Notes under the pieces: model-generated | The model's input: only the letters and a program-made list of their open reading frames with translations | Told to the model about the DNA's origin: nothing | Database searches by the model: none | Assembly: GCF_000787855.1 (NCBI RefSeq) | Contig: NZ_BBPQ01000034.1 | Span: forward strand, 1-64,000 | Direction of reading: 5' to 3' | DNA: 64,000 nt | DNA from: Streptacidiphilus anmyonensis | Lineage (GTDB): Bacteria; Actinomycetota; Actinomycetes; Streptomycetales; Streptomycetaceae | Translations under genes and position numbers: made by a program | Shown here: piece after piece, positions 28,797 to 37,167 of the stretch | How the letters are laid out: each line of letters starts with the position of its first letter | How positions within the stretch are numbered: the stretch's first letter is position 1

Positions 28797-29297
28797 ATGC
28801 CGATGCATGTGCGGTTCACCCTGATCCCGTGCCGTGATCTTGAAGAACAGCAGCGCTTCTGGTGCGCCGCGTTGAGGGGCAGGCCGGCTGGGAGTGAGCC
28901 CTACGCCATGATCGAGTTCCCGGGTGGGGAGGGCGCTTGCGAGCAGCTCCTGTTGACGTCGGCTCCGCCGAACCATGTGGCCGGTGCCGTGCTGCTGTGG
29001 CTTCAGCCGACTGACGAGCCGCTTCTCGACGAAGTGAGGCGCCTGGAGGGGATGGGCGCGGTGCTGATCGAGAAGCGTCATCACGGCTGGGGGATCGGTG
29101 AGGTCACGATGGCCGATCCGGAGGGCAACGCCTTCATCGTCAGTTCGAGCCTGAAAGAGGAACGGGAAATCCCGGGCCTCATGGATTCCAAGGAATGGAC
29201 CGCCTGCGATCCTTTCTGGAACGACGCCGAAGAACCCTACGGACGAGTTGATTTCCTCCACGTGGCAAGCATCGAATCCGGGCCGAAGGGCGGCTGA
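28797..29297 (+). CDS. VOC-family (glyoxalase-like) protein
   Basis: 166 residues with the betaalphabetabetabeta pattern of the vicinal-oxygen-chelate superfamily: VRFTLIPCRDLEEQQRFWCAAL at the start and GWGIGEVTMADPEGNAFIVSSS at the metal-ligand strand. It could be a lyase, dioxygenase or resistance-type binding protein; metal ligands cannot be assigned confidently. ATG 28797 appears leaderless; ATG 28803 is an alternative. Confidence 0.78.
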   Translation: MPMHVRFTLIPCRDLEEQQRFWCAALRGRPAGSEPYAMIEFPGGEGACEQLLLTSAPPNHVAGAVLLWLQPTDEPLLDEVRRLEGMGAVLIEKRHHGWGIGEVTMADPEGNAFIVSSSLKEEREIPGLMDSKEWTACDPFWNDAEEPYGRVDFLHVASIESGPKGG

Positions 29298-29373
29298 CGG
29301 TTCCGTTCCCCGGGTTGTGATCGACATTGACCTGTGATTGACCCGGCAGGGGACGGCTGCTGGAATGGAAGGC

Positions 29374-29451
29374 ATGCTCCGCACGACGACGCACCTGGTC
29401 ACCAGGGCCCACATCGACTTCGGTCGTGTGTGGTCCGCCGCGTGTCGCTGA
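29374..29451 (+). CDS. Putative cysteine-responsive leader peptide (uORF)
   Basis: A 25-residue peptide starting MLRTTTHLVT and ending HIDFGRVWSAACR. It matches the actinomycete 'putative leader peptide' pattern (HIDL/F-x-RV-x-SA-x-C) found upstream of sulfur-assimilation and thiol genes, where ribosome stalling at Cys codons is thought to control the downstream operon. GGAA lies 8 nt before ATG 29374; ATG 29365 is also in frame. The DUF4395/thioredoxin operon begins 53 nt after its stop, consistent with control by cysteine supply. Confidence 0.75.
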   Translation: MLRTTTHLVTRAHIDFGRVWSAACR

Positions 29452-29504
29452 CCGCGCTCGCGCTCCCCGTACCGCGTCCCGTCCGTTCCGTCCCGGAGTA
29501 CTCC

Positions 29505-29960
29505 ATGTCTGACCGCGCCCTCGGGGCGCCGGTTCGCGTCGACCCGCGCGGACCGCGCTTCGCCGCCGTCCTCACCACGCTCGTCCTTGTCGTGGTCCTC
29601 GCCACCGGCAGCGGCCCGCTGCTCGCGGCGCAGGCCGTCGTCTTCGCTCTCGGCGCGGCCCTGGGGCTGCGCTACTCGCCGTACGGGTGGCTCTACCGCC
29701 GTCTGGTGCGCCCGCGGCTCGGGCCGCCGCGGGAGCTGGAGGACGAGCGGCCGCCGCGCTTCGCCCAAGCCGTGGGCTTCACCTTCGCCGCCGTCGGCGC
29801 GGTCGGCTACCTGTCCGGCGCCACCTGGCTCGGCGTCGCGGCCGCGGCGCTGGCGCTCGCCGCGGCCTTCCTCAACGCCGCGTTCGGCTACTGCCTCGGC
29901 TGCGAGGTCTACCTGCTCGCCGTGCGCGGCCGGGCCCGGCTGGGGCAGGCGACGCGATGA
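29505..29960 (+). CDS. DUF4395 membrane protein
   Basis: 151 residues with about four membrane segments (VLTTLVLVVVLATG, AVVFALGAALGL, VGFTFAAVGAVGYL, AAAALALAAAFLNAAFG) and the conserved CLGC motif (FGYCLGCEVYLL) typical of DUF4395. This family is usually found beside thioredoxin-like or rhodanese genes and is thought to take part in thiol or sulfur transfer at the membrane. CGGAG precedes ATG 29505. The stop overlaps the next ATG by 4 nt. Confidence 0.87.
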   Translation: MSDRALGAPVRVDPRGPRFAAVLTTLVLVVVLATGSGPLLAAQAVVFALGAALGLRYSPYGWLYRRLVRPRLGPPRELEDERPPRFAQAVGFTFAAVGAVGYLSGATWLGVAAAALALAAAFLNAAFGYCLGCEVYLLAVRGRARLGQATR

Positions 29961-30385
29961 GCGACCCGACCGGACTGATCATCGCCGTCGTCGTGCTCGC
30001 CGCCGCGACCGTGTTCGGGCTGGTCCGTGCCCGCCGCGACGGCAGGCTGCGCAGCGGCCGCGGGGACGCGGGCCTGCGGCTGTCCTCCGGGGAGCTGGGC
30101 GAGTCCCTCGGGGAGCGGGCGACGCTGGTGCAGTTCTCGACGTCCTTCTGCGCCACCTGCCCCGGCACCCGCCGCCTGCTCTCCGACGTCGCCTCCGGGA
30201 CGCCCGGCGTCCGCCACGTGGAGATCGACGCCGAGGAGCGGCTCGACCTGGTCCGCCGTGCCGAGGTGATGCGCACACCCACCGTCCTGGTCCTCGACCG
30301 GGGCGGACGCGTGGTGCGCCGCGCCTCCGGTCCGCCCACGCGGGCCGAGGTGGTCTCCGCGCTGGAACTCGCGACGGCGAGTTGA
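29957..30385 (+). CDS. Membrane-anchored thioredoxin-like protein
   Basis: 142 residues. An N-terminal membrane helix (about 6-24) leads to a thioredoxin fold with the active site FCATCPGTR (Cys65, Cys68) and the cis-Pro region RTPTVLVLD. It is predicted to act in thiol-disulfide exchange at the membrane, probably with DUF4395. ATGA coupling to the DUF4395 gene supports one operon under the leader peptide. Confidence 0.88.
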   Translation: MSDPTGLIIAVVVLAAATVFGLVRARRDGRLRSGRGDAGLRLSSGELGESLGERATLVQFSTSFCATCPGTRRLLSDVASGTPGVRHVEIDAEERLDLVRRAEVMRTPTVLVLDRGGRVVRRASGPPTRAEVVSALELATAS

Positions 30386-30512
30386 CCGATCCCTCGCCCG
30401 CCCTGTGGGGGCCTCGCGGCCCCGCTGCTGCTCGCCCTGAGCACGGCGCCGGCGCCGCCGCCGGCGCCTCCGGCTGCGCACGGACCGGGCTCGTCGACGC
30501 CTCGTACTTCGC

Positions 30513-31730
30513 CTACGCCGACACCTCAGGCTGCTGGGCATGTGCAACGCCACCGCCGGCAACCAGGCGGGCCTCGTCCGTCCGGACGACCAGCGCGTCG
30601 GGGCCGAAGACGGGTGCGAGGGCGAGGGCCGTCAGGTCGTCGCCCAGCTCGGCCGCGAAGGCGGGGACGTCGCGGCCGAGGTGGTCGATCACCGCGCGCG
30701 GATCGCGCGGGCCGAGCGTCTCCAGGCGGGCGGCGAGCGGGTAGAACGCGCCCTCCTCGTCACGCGCCTCGGTGATGCCGTCGGTCACCAGCAGGAGCGT
30801 CTCCCCGGGGTGCAGTGCGCGGACGGTCGTCTGGGAGGCGTCCGCCTCCGGCCCGGTCGGCGTGCCCAGGCCCGGCGTGTCCAGGCCCAGCGCGCCCAGG
30901 CCCAGCGGCAGCCGCGCGGGGCAGGCGACCGGCTCGACGCCGGAGTCGCGGATCAGCAGCGGGTCGAGGTGTCCGCGGTTGACGACCGCGACCCGGCCCG
31001 TGGCGGGCTGGTGCTCGACCAGGACGGCGGTCACGAACAGCTCGTGGTCGCCCGTCTCGGCGGCGTGCCGGGCGACCTGGCGGTCCAGTTGGGCGGCGAG
31101 GGCCGTCAGGTCGGCCGTCTCGTGCGCGGCGGTACGGAACGCACCGAGCACGTCCGCGACGGTGCGCACCGCGTCGAGGCCCTTGCCGCGCACGTCACCG
31201 AGCAGGACCCGGGTGCCGAACCGCGTCTCGCACACCTCGTACAGGTCGCCGCCGACCCCCGCGTCGGCCTCGGCCGGGTGGTAGAAACCGGCGGCCCGCA
31301 GTGCGCCCGTCCGCCCCGGGACGGGCCGCAGTACGGCACGTTGCAGGGTCTCGGCGACGGTCCGCACCCGCACCAGGTCGCGTGACTGCCGCCGGCGCTG
31401 GGCCGCCAGCGCCGCGCCGAGCACGCCGGCCAGGGCGGTGGCGACGTAGACCCAGAGGTGGTGCTGCTCGGTGAGGTGCCCGACCCGGTCGGCGAGGGCC
31501 AACTGGAGGCCGAGGGTCACCACCGTCGCCCCGCCCACCACCCATGGGCCGAGGGTGAAGGCCGCGACGACCGGCAGCAGGGTCAGCGGGAAGCCCGCCG
31601 CGACCATGTTCGGGGCGGCGGTCTCCAGCACCAGGTCGACGACGAGCAGCAGCACCGGCGCCCAGTGCATCCATCGTGACCGCGCGCCGGGTCCCGGCGG
31701 GGCGGGGAACGTGGTGGGGAAGACCGACAT
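30513..31730 (-). CDS. SpoIIE-type PP2C serine phosphatase, membrane-bound
   Basis: 405 residues. The N-terminus has about four membrane segments (about 20-110). The C-terminal PPM/SpoIIE phosphatase domain (about 145-380) has GVGGDLYEV, LLGDVRGKG (metal Asp), VNRGHLDPLL, LLVTDGITEARD and DDLTALAL. Such proteins dephosphorylate anti-anti-sigma factors in partner-switching pathways. Whether it acts with the HATPase at 4718 is unknown. The 127 nt between its stop and the thioredoxin gene contain no feature I can support. Confidence 0.9.
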   Translation of the reverse strand: MSVFPTTFPAPPGPGARSRWMHWAPVLLLVVDLVLETAAPNMVAAGFPLTLLPVVAAFTLGPWVVGGATVVTLGLQLALADRVGHLTEQHHLWVYVATALAGVLGAALAAQRRRQSRDLVRVRTVAETLQRAVLRPVPGRTGALRAAGFYHPAEADAGVGGDLYEVCETRFGTRVLLGDVRGKGLDAVRTVADVLGAFRTAAHETADLTALAAQLDRQVARHAAETGDHELFVTAVLVEHQPATGRVAVVNRGHLDPLLIRDSGVEPVACPARLPLGLGALGLDTPGLGTPTGPEADASQTTVRALHPGETLLLVTDGITEARDEEGAFYPLAARLETLGPRDPRAVIDHLGRDVPAFAAELGDDLTALALAPVFGPDALVVRTDEARLVAGGGVAHAQQPEVSA

Positions 31731-31962
31731 GGAGGACCTGCCTCGGAATCGGGGGCGGGCGGGGGTGCCGGGCCGTCGACGGCGCTGTCCGCGACCTCCC
31801 TGCCATCGTCGTGCGGCCCGAGCGGAGACAGCACGGGACCAAAGTCCCGATTCGGCGGTTTCGGGCCGCCGACGGCTGTGATCCTCGCGACCCCGCGCCC
31901 GGGAGCCGGGCCCGGCGCGGGCGGGAAGAGAGCAAGATCACACGGTGTGGAACAATCGCCGG

Positions 31963-32382
31963 ATGAGCGACGAGACGCGCGACGAGAAGACCGAGATCCG
32001 CACCGACGGCGCGCCCGCTCCCGCGTGGCTCTTCTCCCAGGGGGTGCGCAAGGGACCGATCCTCCAGGTCTCCGGCCAGGGGCCGCAGGACCCGGCGACC
32101 GGCGCGTACCTGTACCCGGGAGACGTCAAGGCGCAGACCCGGCGCACGCTGGAGAACGTCAAGGCGATCGTCGAGGCGGGCGGCGCGACCGTCGAGGACG
32201 TGGTCATGTTCCGCGTCTACCTCACCACCCGCGCCCACTTCGCCGCCATGAACGAGGCGTACGCGGAGTTCATCGCCGAGAACGTCAAGGCCGACGGCGT
32301 GAAGCCGTGCCGCACCACCGTCTTCGTCGAACTGCCGCAGGAGCCGATGCTGGTGGAGATCGACGCGATGGCCGTGGTGTGA
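31963..32382 (+). CDS. RidA-family (YjgF/YER057c) protein
   Basis: 139 residues with the trimeric RidA fold signatures VSGQGPQDPATG, TRRTLENVKAIVEAGGATVEDVVMFRVYL and CRTTVFVELP; the Arg of the last motif is the residue that anchors imine/enamine carboxylates in RidA. The likely role is deamination of reactive enamine/imine intermediates. ATG 31963 has no ribosome site; a weak AACAAT 6 nt upstream could make it leaderless. Confidence 0.88.
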   Translation: MSDETRDEKTEIRTDGAPAPAWLFSQGVRKGPILQVSGQGPQDPATGAYLYPGDVKAQTRRTLENVKAIVEAGGATVEDVVMFRVYLTTRAHFAAMNEAYAEFIAENVKADGVKPCRTTVFVELPQEPMLVEIDAMAVV

Positions 32383-32404
32383 CCGGTCGTGGTGTGATGA
32401 CGTC

Positions 32405-33202
32405 ATGACGCTCACCGCCGACCAGGTCACCGCCTACCTCGCCCGGATCGGCGCCGGACGCCCCGCGCGGCCGGACGCGGAGGCGCTGCGCGAACTGCAC
32501 CTGCGGCATCTGCGGGCGGTGCCGTTCGAGAACCTGAGCATCCACCTCGGCGAGCCGATCGTGCTGGAGCCGGACGCGCTGTTCGACAAGGTCGTGGAGC
32601 GGGCGCGCGGCGGCTTCTGCTACGAACTGAACGGCCTGTTCGCCGAGTTGCTGGAGGCACTGGGCTACCGGGTGACGCGGCTGGCCGGGCGCTCGCACGG
32701 TGAGAACGGTTTCGGCCCGCTCTTCGACCACCTCGCGCTGCGGGTCGCCGACGCCGACGGCGTCGAGTGGCTGGCCGACGTCGCCTACGGGCGCCACACC
32801 GACCTCCCGCTCCGCTTCGACCTCGGCGTCGACCAGCTCGATCCGACCGGCGGCTACCGTCTGGACGCCGAGCCGGGACCGGACGGAGCGGACGTCGTGG
32901 TCTCCCGGGAGGGCGAGCCGCAGTACCTGCTGGAGCTGCGCCCGCGCACGCTGGCCGACTTCGAGGTCTGCTGCTGGTGGCAGCAGACCTCGCCGACGTC
33001 GCACTTCACGCGGAACGTGCTCTGCACGCGCCGCACGGAGACCGGTCGGGTCACGGTCAGCGGACGCACGCTGATCGAGTCCGAGGACTCCGGCGGGCGC
33101 ACCGAGCGGGAACTGACGGTCGATGAACTGCCCAAGGCCTATGCGCGGTTGTTCGGCTTCGCGCTGGACCGGGTGCCGGACCGTCCGCGGTCCGCAGACT
33201 GA
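32405..33202 (+). CDS. nat: Arylamine N-acetyltransferase
   Basis: 265 residues, typical NAT length. The Cys-His-Asp triad is visible: Cys72 in RGGFCYELN, His109 in LFDHLAL and Asp125 in LADVAYG. The N-terminal LRHLRAVPFENLSIHLG is also characteristic. It transfers acetyl from acetyl-CoA to arylamines or hydrazines, or an acyl group in specialised metabolism (amide synthase-like members). It lies 22 nt after RidA on the same strand, and ATG 32405 sits in TGACGTCATGACG without a clear ribosome site. Confidence 0.9.
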   Translation: MTLTADQVTAYLARIGAGRPARPDAEALRELHLRHLRAVPFENLSIHLGEPIVLEPDALFDKVVERARGGFCYELNGLFAELLEALGYRVTRLAGRSHGENGFGPLFDHLALRVADADGVEWLADVAYGRHTDLPLRFDLGVDQLDPTGGYRLDAEPGPDGADVVVSREGEPQYLLELRPRTLADFEVCCWWQQTSPTSHFTRNVLCTRRTETGRVTVSGRTLIESEDSGGRTERELTVDELPKAYARLFGFALDRVPDRPRSAD

Positions 33203-33223
33203 CGGACGCTCAGTGCGGGCTCC

Positions 33224-33685
33224 TCAGCCCGCCGCACGCGGGCCGAGGACGGCGGAGTGGGCCGGCGCGGGCACGACCGGGATGCCGCCGCTGACTGCGC
33301 GAGTGACGGGCGTGCGCTCGGACATCTCCAGCAGGCGGGCGCGTTGGGCGTCGTCGAGGTCCCCGTCGAGGTCGATGCGCCGGGTGATCCGGTGCGTCCC
33401 GTCCGGGCCCTCCTCGTAGGCGGTGTGCACGCGGACCTCGTCCAGGGCCCAGCCCTTGCGCTGTGCGTACATCCGCAACGTCACGGCGGTGCAGGAGCCG
33501 AGCGCGGACAGGAGCAGGCCGACGGGCGTGGGGGCGGTGTCGGCGCCGCCGTGGGAGACCGGCTCGTCGGCGGCCAGAGCGTGGCGGCCGACGCGGATGT
33601 CGACGTGGTAGTCGGGGCCGCTCAGGGTGGCGACGGCCGCGCCCACCCGGGCGTAGCCGTCCGCTGTGGTCGGCTCGGCGCTCAC
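33224..33685 (-). CDS. OsmC/Ohr-family peroxiredoxin-like protein
   Basis: 153 residues of the OsmC-like fold: the helix PTPVGLLLSALGSCTAVTLRMYA carries the first conserved Cys. The usual second Cys in ...C-P motifs is missing (RTPVTRAVSGG instead), which places it with the single-Cys OsmC-like group rather than classical Ohr peroxidases. GTG 33685 overlaps the upstream GNAT stop as GTGA. A palindrome upstream of the operon suggests repressor control. Confidence 0.85.
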   Translation of the reverse strand: MSAEPTTADGYARVGAAVATLSGPDYHVDIRVGRHALAADEPVSHGGADTAPTPVGLLLSALGSCTAVTLRMYAQRKGWALDEVRVHTAYEEGPDGTHRITRRIDLDGDLDDAQRARLLEMSERTPVTRAVSGGIPVVPAPAHSAVLGPRAAG

Positions 33686-33987
33686 AGGCCGAACCGCGCG
33701 CGCTGGGCCTGGGGGACCAGGTCGACGTACTCGGGGTGCTTGGTGATCCAGCCGCGGATGAAGGGGCAGAAGGGCAGCACCTCCAGGCCCTGCTCGCGGG
33801 CGGCGTCCAGGGCGGCGCGGGCGAGCGCGCTGCCGAGGCCCCGGCCCTCGAAGCTCGGGTCGATCTCGGTGTGGATGAACGCGATCTCGTTCCGGAAGCG
33901 GTGGTACTCGGCGAAGCCGGCCCTCTCCTCGCCGTCGTAGATCTCGAACCGCGACGCGTCCGGGTTGTCCACCACGCGCTGTGCCAT
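33682..33987 (-). CDS. Small GNAT protein (GCN5-related, NATD1/YidJ-like)
   Basis: 101 residues of the short GNAT subgroup: AFIHTEIDPSFEGRGLGSALARAAL (acetyl-CoA site) and VLPFCPFIRGWITKHPEY, the family-defining C-terminal motif. Its substrate is unknown; the family is often paired with stress genes. ATG 33987 has GGAGGA 4 nt upstream. It is coupled to OsmC. Confidence 0.88.
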   Translation of the reverse strand: MAQRVVDNPDASRFEIYDGEERAGFAEYHRFRNEIAFIHTEIDPSFEGRGLGSALARAALDAAREQGLEVLPFCPFIRGWITKHPEYVDLVPQAQRARFGL

Positions 33988-34017
33988 CGTTCCTCCACTC
34001 GTCGTCGATCGGTGATC

Positions 34018-34038
34018 ATCGTAGTTGATGCATCAACT
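34018..34038 (-). promoter_or_regulatory. Perfect palindrome over the GNAT-OsmC promoter
   Basis: AGTTGATGCATCAACT (34023-34038) is a perfect 16-bp palindrome. On the minus strand TACGAT (34023-34018) lies directly downstream and fits a -10 box, so the palindrome sits between -35 and -10, where a MarR/TetR-type repressor would block RNA polymerase. It could equally serve the divergent gene at 34147. Confidence 0.6.
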
Positions 34039-34146
34039 TTTTGCGACCCGGGGTGCGACCCGGGGTGCGAGCCCGGGTCCGCCCGGGACGGCGTGTCGGC
34101 CGCGGGACGTCGGCGCGGGGGCGTGGCGCGCTGGGATGCTCGGTGG

Positions 34147-34839
34147 ATGTCCACAGCCCCGAGCCGTCCGGTCCCGACCGGCGCCGAGATCGGCGACGGC
34201 CACCCGCTCACGGTATCCCTGCTGCTGCTCACCGTCGTCAGCGGCGTCGTCGACGCCGTCAGCTACCTCGGCCTCGGGCACGTCTTCACCGCCAACATGA
34301 CCGGCAACGTCGTGGTCGTCGGCTTCGCCATCGCCGGAGCACCCGGCTTCTCCGCCGCCGGTTCGCTGACGTCGCTCGGCGCCTTCCTGGTCGGCTCGGC
34401 CTGGGCGGGGCGGCTGGCCATCCGGCACCGGCACAGCACGCGCCCGCACTGGTTCCGCACCGCCCTGCTGCTGGAGGCGGCGCTCCAGGTCGGCGCGACC
34501 GCCATCGGCTTCGCCGTGGGCGTCCGGAGCAACACGCAACTCGTGCTGATCTCCCTGCTCGGGCTCTCCATGGGCCTGCGCAACGGCACCGTCCGCAAGC
34601 TCGCCGTGCCCGACATCTCGACGACGGTGCTCACCATGACCCTCACCGGGATCGCCGCCGACTCCTCCCTCGCGGGCGGCAACAGCACCCGGCTGCGCCG
34701 CCGCGTCCTCGCCGTCGCCGCGATGATCGCCGGAGCCGCGCCCGGCGCGGCCCTCGTCCTGCACGGCCACGGCGCGTGGGCGCTGCTGCTCGCCGTGATC
34801 ATGGTGATCGGCATCGCGCTGGTCTACCGCGAGCACTGA
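34147..34839 (+). CDS. YoaK/DUF1275 membrane protein
   Basis: 230 residues with about six membrane segments and the family motifs SGVVDAVSYLGLGHVFTANMTGNVV near the N-terminus and LSMGLRNGTVRKLAVPDISTTVLTMTLTG. The function of DUF1275 is unknown; a transporter has been proposed. ATG 34147 is preceded by GGTGG. The upstream region holds TGCGACCCGGGG direct repeats and the 34023 palindrome. Confidence 0.87.
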   Translation: MSTAPSRPVPTGAEIGDGHPLTVSLLLLTVVSGVVDAVSYLGLGHVFTANMTGNVVVVGFAIAGAPGFSAAGSLTSLGAFLVGSAWAGRLAIRHRHSTRPHWFRTALLLEAALQVGATAIGFAVGVRSNTQLVLISLLGLSMGLRNGTVRKLAVPDISTTVLTMTLTGIAADSSLAGGNSTRLRRRVLAVAAMIAGAAPGAALVLHGHGAWALLLAVIMVIGIALVYREH

Positions 34840-34841
34840 CA

Positions 34842-34984
34842 CGCGGACACCGCACCTGGACACCGCACCTGGGCGCCGAACCTGGGCGCCGAACCTGGGC
34901 GCCGAACCTGGGCGCCGAACCTGGGCGCCGAACCTGGGCGCCGAACCGCGGCACCGAAGCTGGGCACTGAACCGCGGCGCCGCA
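34842..34984. repeat. 13-bp tandem repeat array
   Basis: Eleven units of 13 bp. Six are identical (CCTGGGCGCCGAA, 34868-34945), with two variants before and three after. It fills the gap between two convergent gene ends. The 13-bp period is not codon-compatible, so it is non-coding. It resembles a VNTR. Confidence 0.9.
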
Positions 34985-35000
34985 CCGGGCCGCTGAACCG

Positions 35001-36464
35001 TCAGCGCCCTGGCACGGCAGGAAGGCGAGCCTCGAACGTCGCGCCCGCCGCGGCCTCCACCGCCGCGAGCGTGCCGCCGTGGTGGTGGGCGATGTCGCGG
35101 GCGATCGGCAGGCCCAGGCCCGCGCCTCCCTCGTCGCGGCTGCGGGCGTCGTCGAGGCGGGTGAACCGCTCGAAGATCCGCTCGCGGTCCTCGGCGGCGA
35201 GGGCGGCGCCGTCGTTGTGGACGCGCAGGACCACCTCCGCGCCGACCCGCACGACCGTGACGTGCACGGCGGTGCGGGCGTGCCGCTCCGCGTTGTCGAG
35301 CAGGTTCGTGACCAGCCGGGTCAGCCACAGGTGGCGGCCGGGCACGACCGCCTCGTCGTCCAGGTCGAGGGTGAACGCCAGCCGCCGTCCGTGCCCTCCG
35401 TGCCCTGCGTCCGCTCCGTCGTCTCCGTCGTCTCCGGCGCGTCCGCCGCGTCCGCGGACCGCGACGCGCACCAGTTCGGCGACGTCGATCGGGTCGGCGG
35501 GGAGCTCCGTGGGACCGGCGTCGAGACGGGCCAGGAAGAGCAGGTCGGCCGCCAGGTCCTGGAGACGCTCGGCGTCCTGGAGCGCGCCCTCGACGAGTTC
35601 GCCGCGGACCAGCGGGTCGGGATGGCCGAGGGCGACCTCCAACTGGGTGCGCAGGACCGCGATCGGGCTGCGCAGCTCGTGGGAGGCGTCGGCGATGAAC
35701 TGGCGCTGCCGGCGCCCCGCCAGGTCCAGCCGGTCCAGCATCGCGTTCATGGTCCGCGCCAGCCGGGTGATCTCGTCCTCGCCGCGCGGGATCGGCACGC
35801 GCCGGTGCAGTTCCTGCTCGCCGATCGCGGCGACCTCGCTGCGGATCGCCTCCACCGGCCGCAGCGCCCGGCCGGTCACCCGCCAGGTGACCAGCGCGAC
35901 GGTCAGCAGCAGCAGCGGGCAGCCGACGGCGAGGGTGAGCGCGGTCGTGGACACGGCGTCGTCGGCGGCCCCCAGCGAGACGCCGGTGCGGATGACGACC
36001 GGTCCTTCGGGGGTCTCCGTGACGACGCTGGTGACCTGCTGGTGCGCCTCGATCCCGAGCGGCTTGAGCCCGCCCACCTCCGTGACGGGCACCGGGACCA
36101 GTTCGAGCGCGGGACGTCCCGCCACGTTCTGACTGGCCGCCACCACCCTGCCCTTGCCGTCGACGACCTGGATGAAGTCCGTGCCGTCGCCGAGCGGCAC
36201 GAGCTTGCCCAGCCGTCCGCCCGCGGCCATTTTGGCCACCACCCCGGCCTGCCCCCGGGCGGTCGCCTCGGCGGTCCCGTGCAGGTTGGCCCGGATCAGG
36301 CTCAGCATGGCCAGCGAGGCGACGGTGAGCGCGACCGCCACCACCGTGCACGCGGCCAGCGTCGCCCGGGCCCGCACCGAACGCGGAGTGACGCGGGCAC
36401 GCACGGCGCGCAGCCGCTGACGGGCCCCGCGGCGGCGGTCACCCGTGAGGACGTCGTCAGCCAC
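35001..36464 (-). CDS. Sensor histidine kinase of an OmpR-type system
   Basis: 487 residues. Membrane helices lie near 38-58 and 178-196, flanking an extracytoplasmic sensor. Next come HAMP (about 198-250), HisKA with the phospho-acceptor box DASHELRSPIAVL (about 262-274), and HATPase_c with N box LVTNLLDNAERHA, RFTRLDDARSRDEGGAGLGLPIAR and the G boxes. An insertion rich in Gly/Asp (DDGDDGADAGHGGHG, about 345-360) interrupts the kinase domain. GTG 36464 overlaps the response-regulator stop by 8 nt. Confidence 0.92.
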   Translation of the reverse strand: MADDVLTGDRRRGARQRLRAVRARVTPRSVRARATLAACTVVAVALTVASLAMLSLIRANLHGTAEATARGQAGVVAKMAAGGRLGKLVPLGDGTDFIQVVDGKGRVVAASQNVAGRPALELVPVPVTEVGGLKPLGIEAHQQVTSVVTETPEGPVVIRTGVSLGAADDAVSTTALTLAVGCPLLLLTVALVTWRVTGRALRPVEAIRSEVAAIGEQELHRRVPIPRGEDEITRLARTMNAMLDRLDLAGRRQRQFIADASHELRSPIAVLRTQLEVALGHPDPLVRGELVEGALQDAERLQDLAADLLFLARLDAGPTELPADPIDVAELVRVAVRGRGGRAGDDGDDGADAGHGGHGRRLAFTLDLDDEAVVPGRHLWLTRLVTNLLDNAERHARTAVHVTVVRVGAEVVLRVHNDGAALAAEDRERIFERFTRLDDARSRDEGGAGLGLPIARDIAHHHGGTLAAVEAAAGATFEARLPAVPGR

Positions 36465-37134
36465 CGTCCACCGCCAGCCGGTAGCCGACGCCGCGCACGG
36501 TCTGCACCGCCGCCCGCCCGAACGGCGTGTCGATCTTCCGCCGCAGCGCGCTGACGTGGACCTCGACGACGTTCGCGTCGCCGTCGTAGTTCTCGTCCCA
36601 CACCGCGTCCAGGATGTCCCGCTTGGAGACGACGTCGCCCGCCCGCAGCGCCAGGTGCTCCAGCACGGCGAACTCCCGCGCCGTGAGCCGGACCGGCTCG
36701 CCCGCGCGGGCGCAGGTGCGCGCGCCCAGGTCGACGGCCAGGTCGCCGAGGCTCACCAGACGCGGCTGGCGCCCGCCCACCCGGCGGGCCAGCGCGCGCA
36801 GCCGGGCGACCAGGACGACGTAGGAGAAGGGCTTGGACAGGAAGTCGTCCGCACCGGTGTCCAGCGCCTCGGCCTCGTCCCACTCGCCGTCCTTGGCGGT
36901 CAGCATCAGGATGCCCGCCTGGTAGCCGCCGGCCCGCAGCGTGGCACAGACCCGGTAGCCGTTCAGGCCCGGCAGCATGATGTCGAGCACGACGACGTCG
37001 TAGGGGCTGCGCGTGGCCTGCCGCAGTCCGGTGATTCCGTCGTGCGCCACGTCGACGGCGAACCCGTCCGCCTCCAGGCCGCGCTGAAGCGCGGCGGCGA
37101 GCCGCCGTTCGTCCTCCACTATCAGTACGCGCAC
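36457..37134 (-). CDS. OmpR-family response regulator
   Basis: 225 residues. The receiver domain carries LIVEDERRL (acidic pair), VVVLDIMLPGLNG (phospho-Asp51) and LSKPF (Lys). The C-terminal winged helix has LTAREFAVLEHLALRAGDVVSKRDIL and VEVHVSALRRKI. It forms a system with the kinase downstream. CTTCA repeats between it and the divergent gene at 37272 are plausible binding sites. GTG 37134 has no strong ribosome site. Confidence 0.93.
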   Translation of the reverse strand: MRVLIVEDERRLAAALQRGLEADGFAVDVAHDGITGLRQATRSPYDVVVLDIMLPGLNGYRVCATLRAGGYQAGILMLTAKDGEWDEAEALDTGADDFLSKPFSYVVLVARLRALARRVGGRQPRLVSLGDLAVDLGARTCARAGEPVRLTAREFAVLEHLALRAGDVVSKRDILDAVWDENYDGDANVVEVHVSALRRKIDTPFGRAAVQTVRGVGYRLAVDGG

Positions 37135-37167
37135 CGGAACAGGGTGACAGCCCGCGCCGGGAGGAAG

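Noticed and set aside
34842-34984. CRISPR array
   Set aside because: The 13-bp units are contiguous, with no unique spacers and no cas genes in the window.
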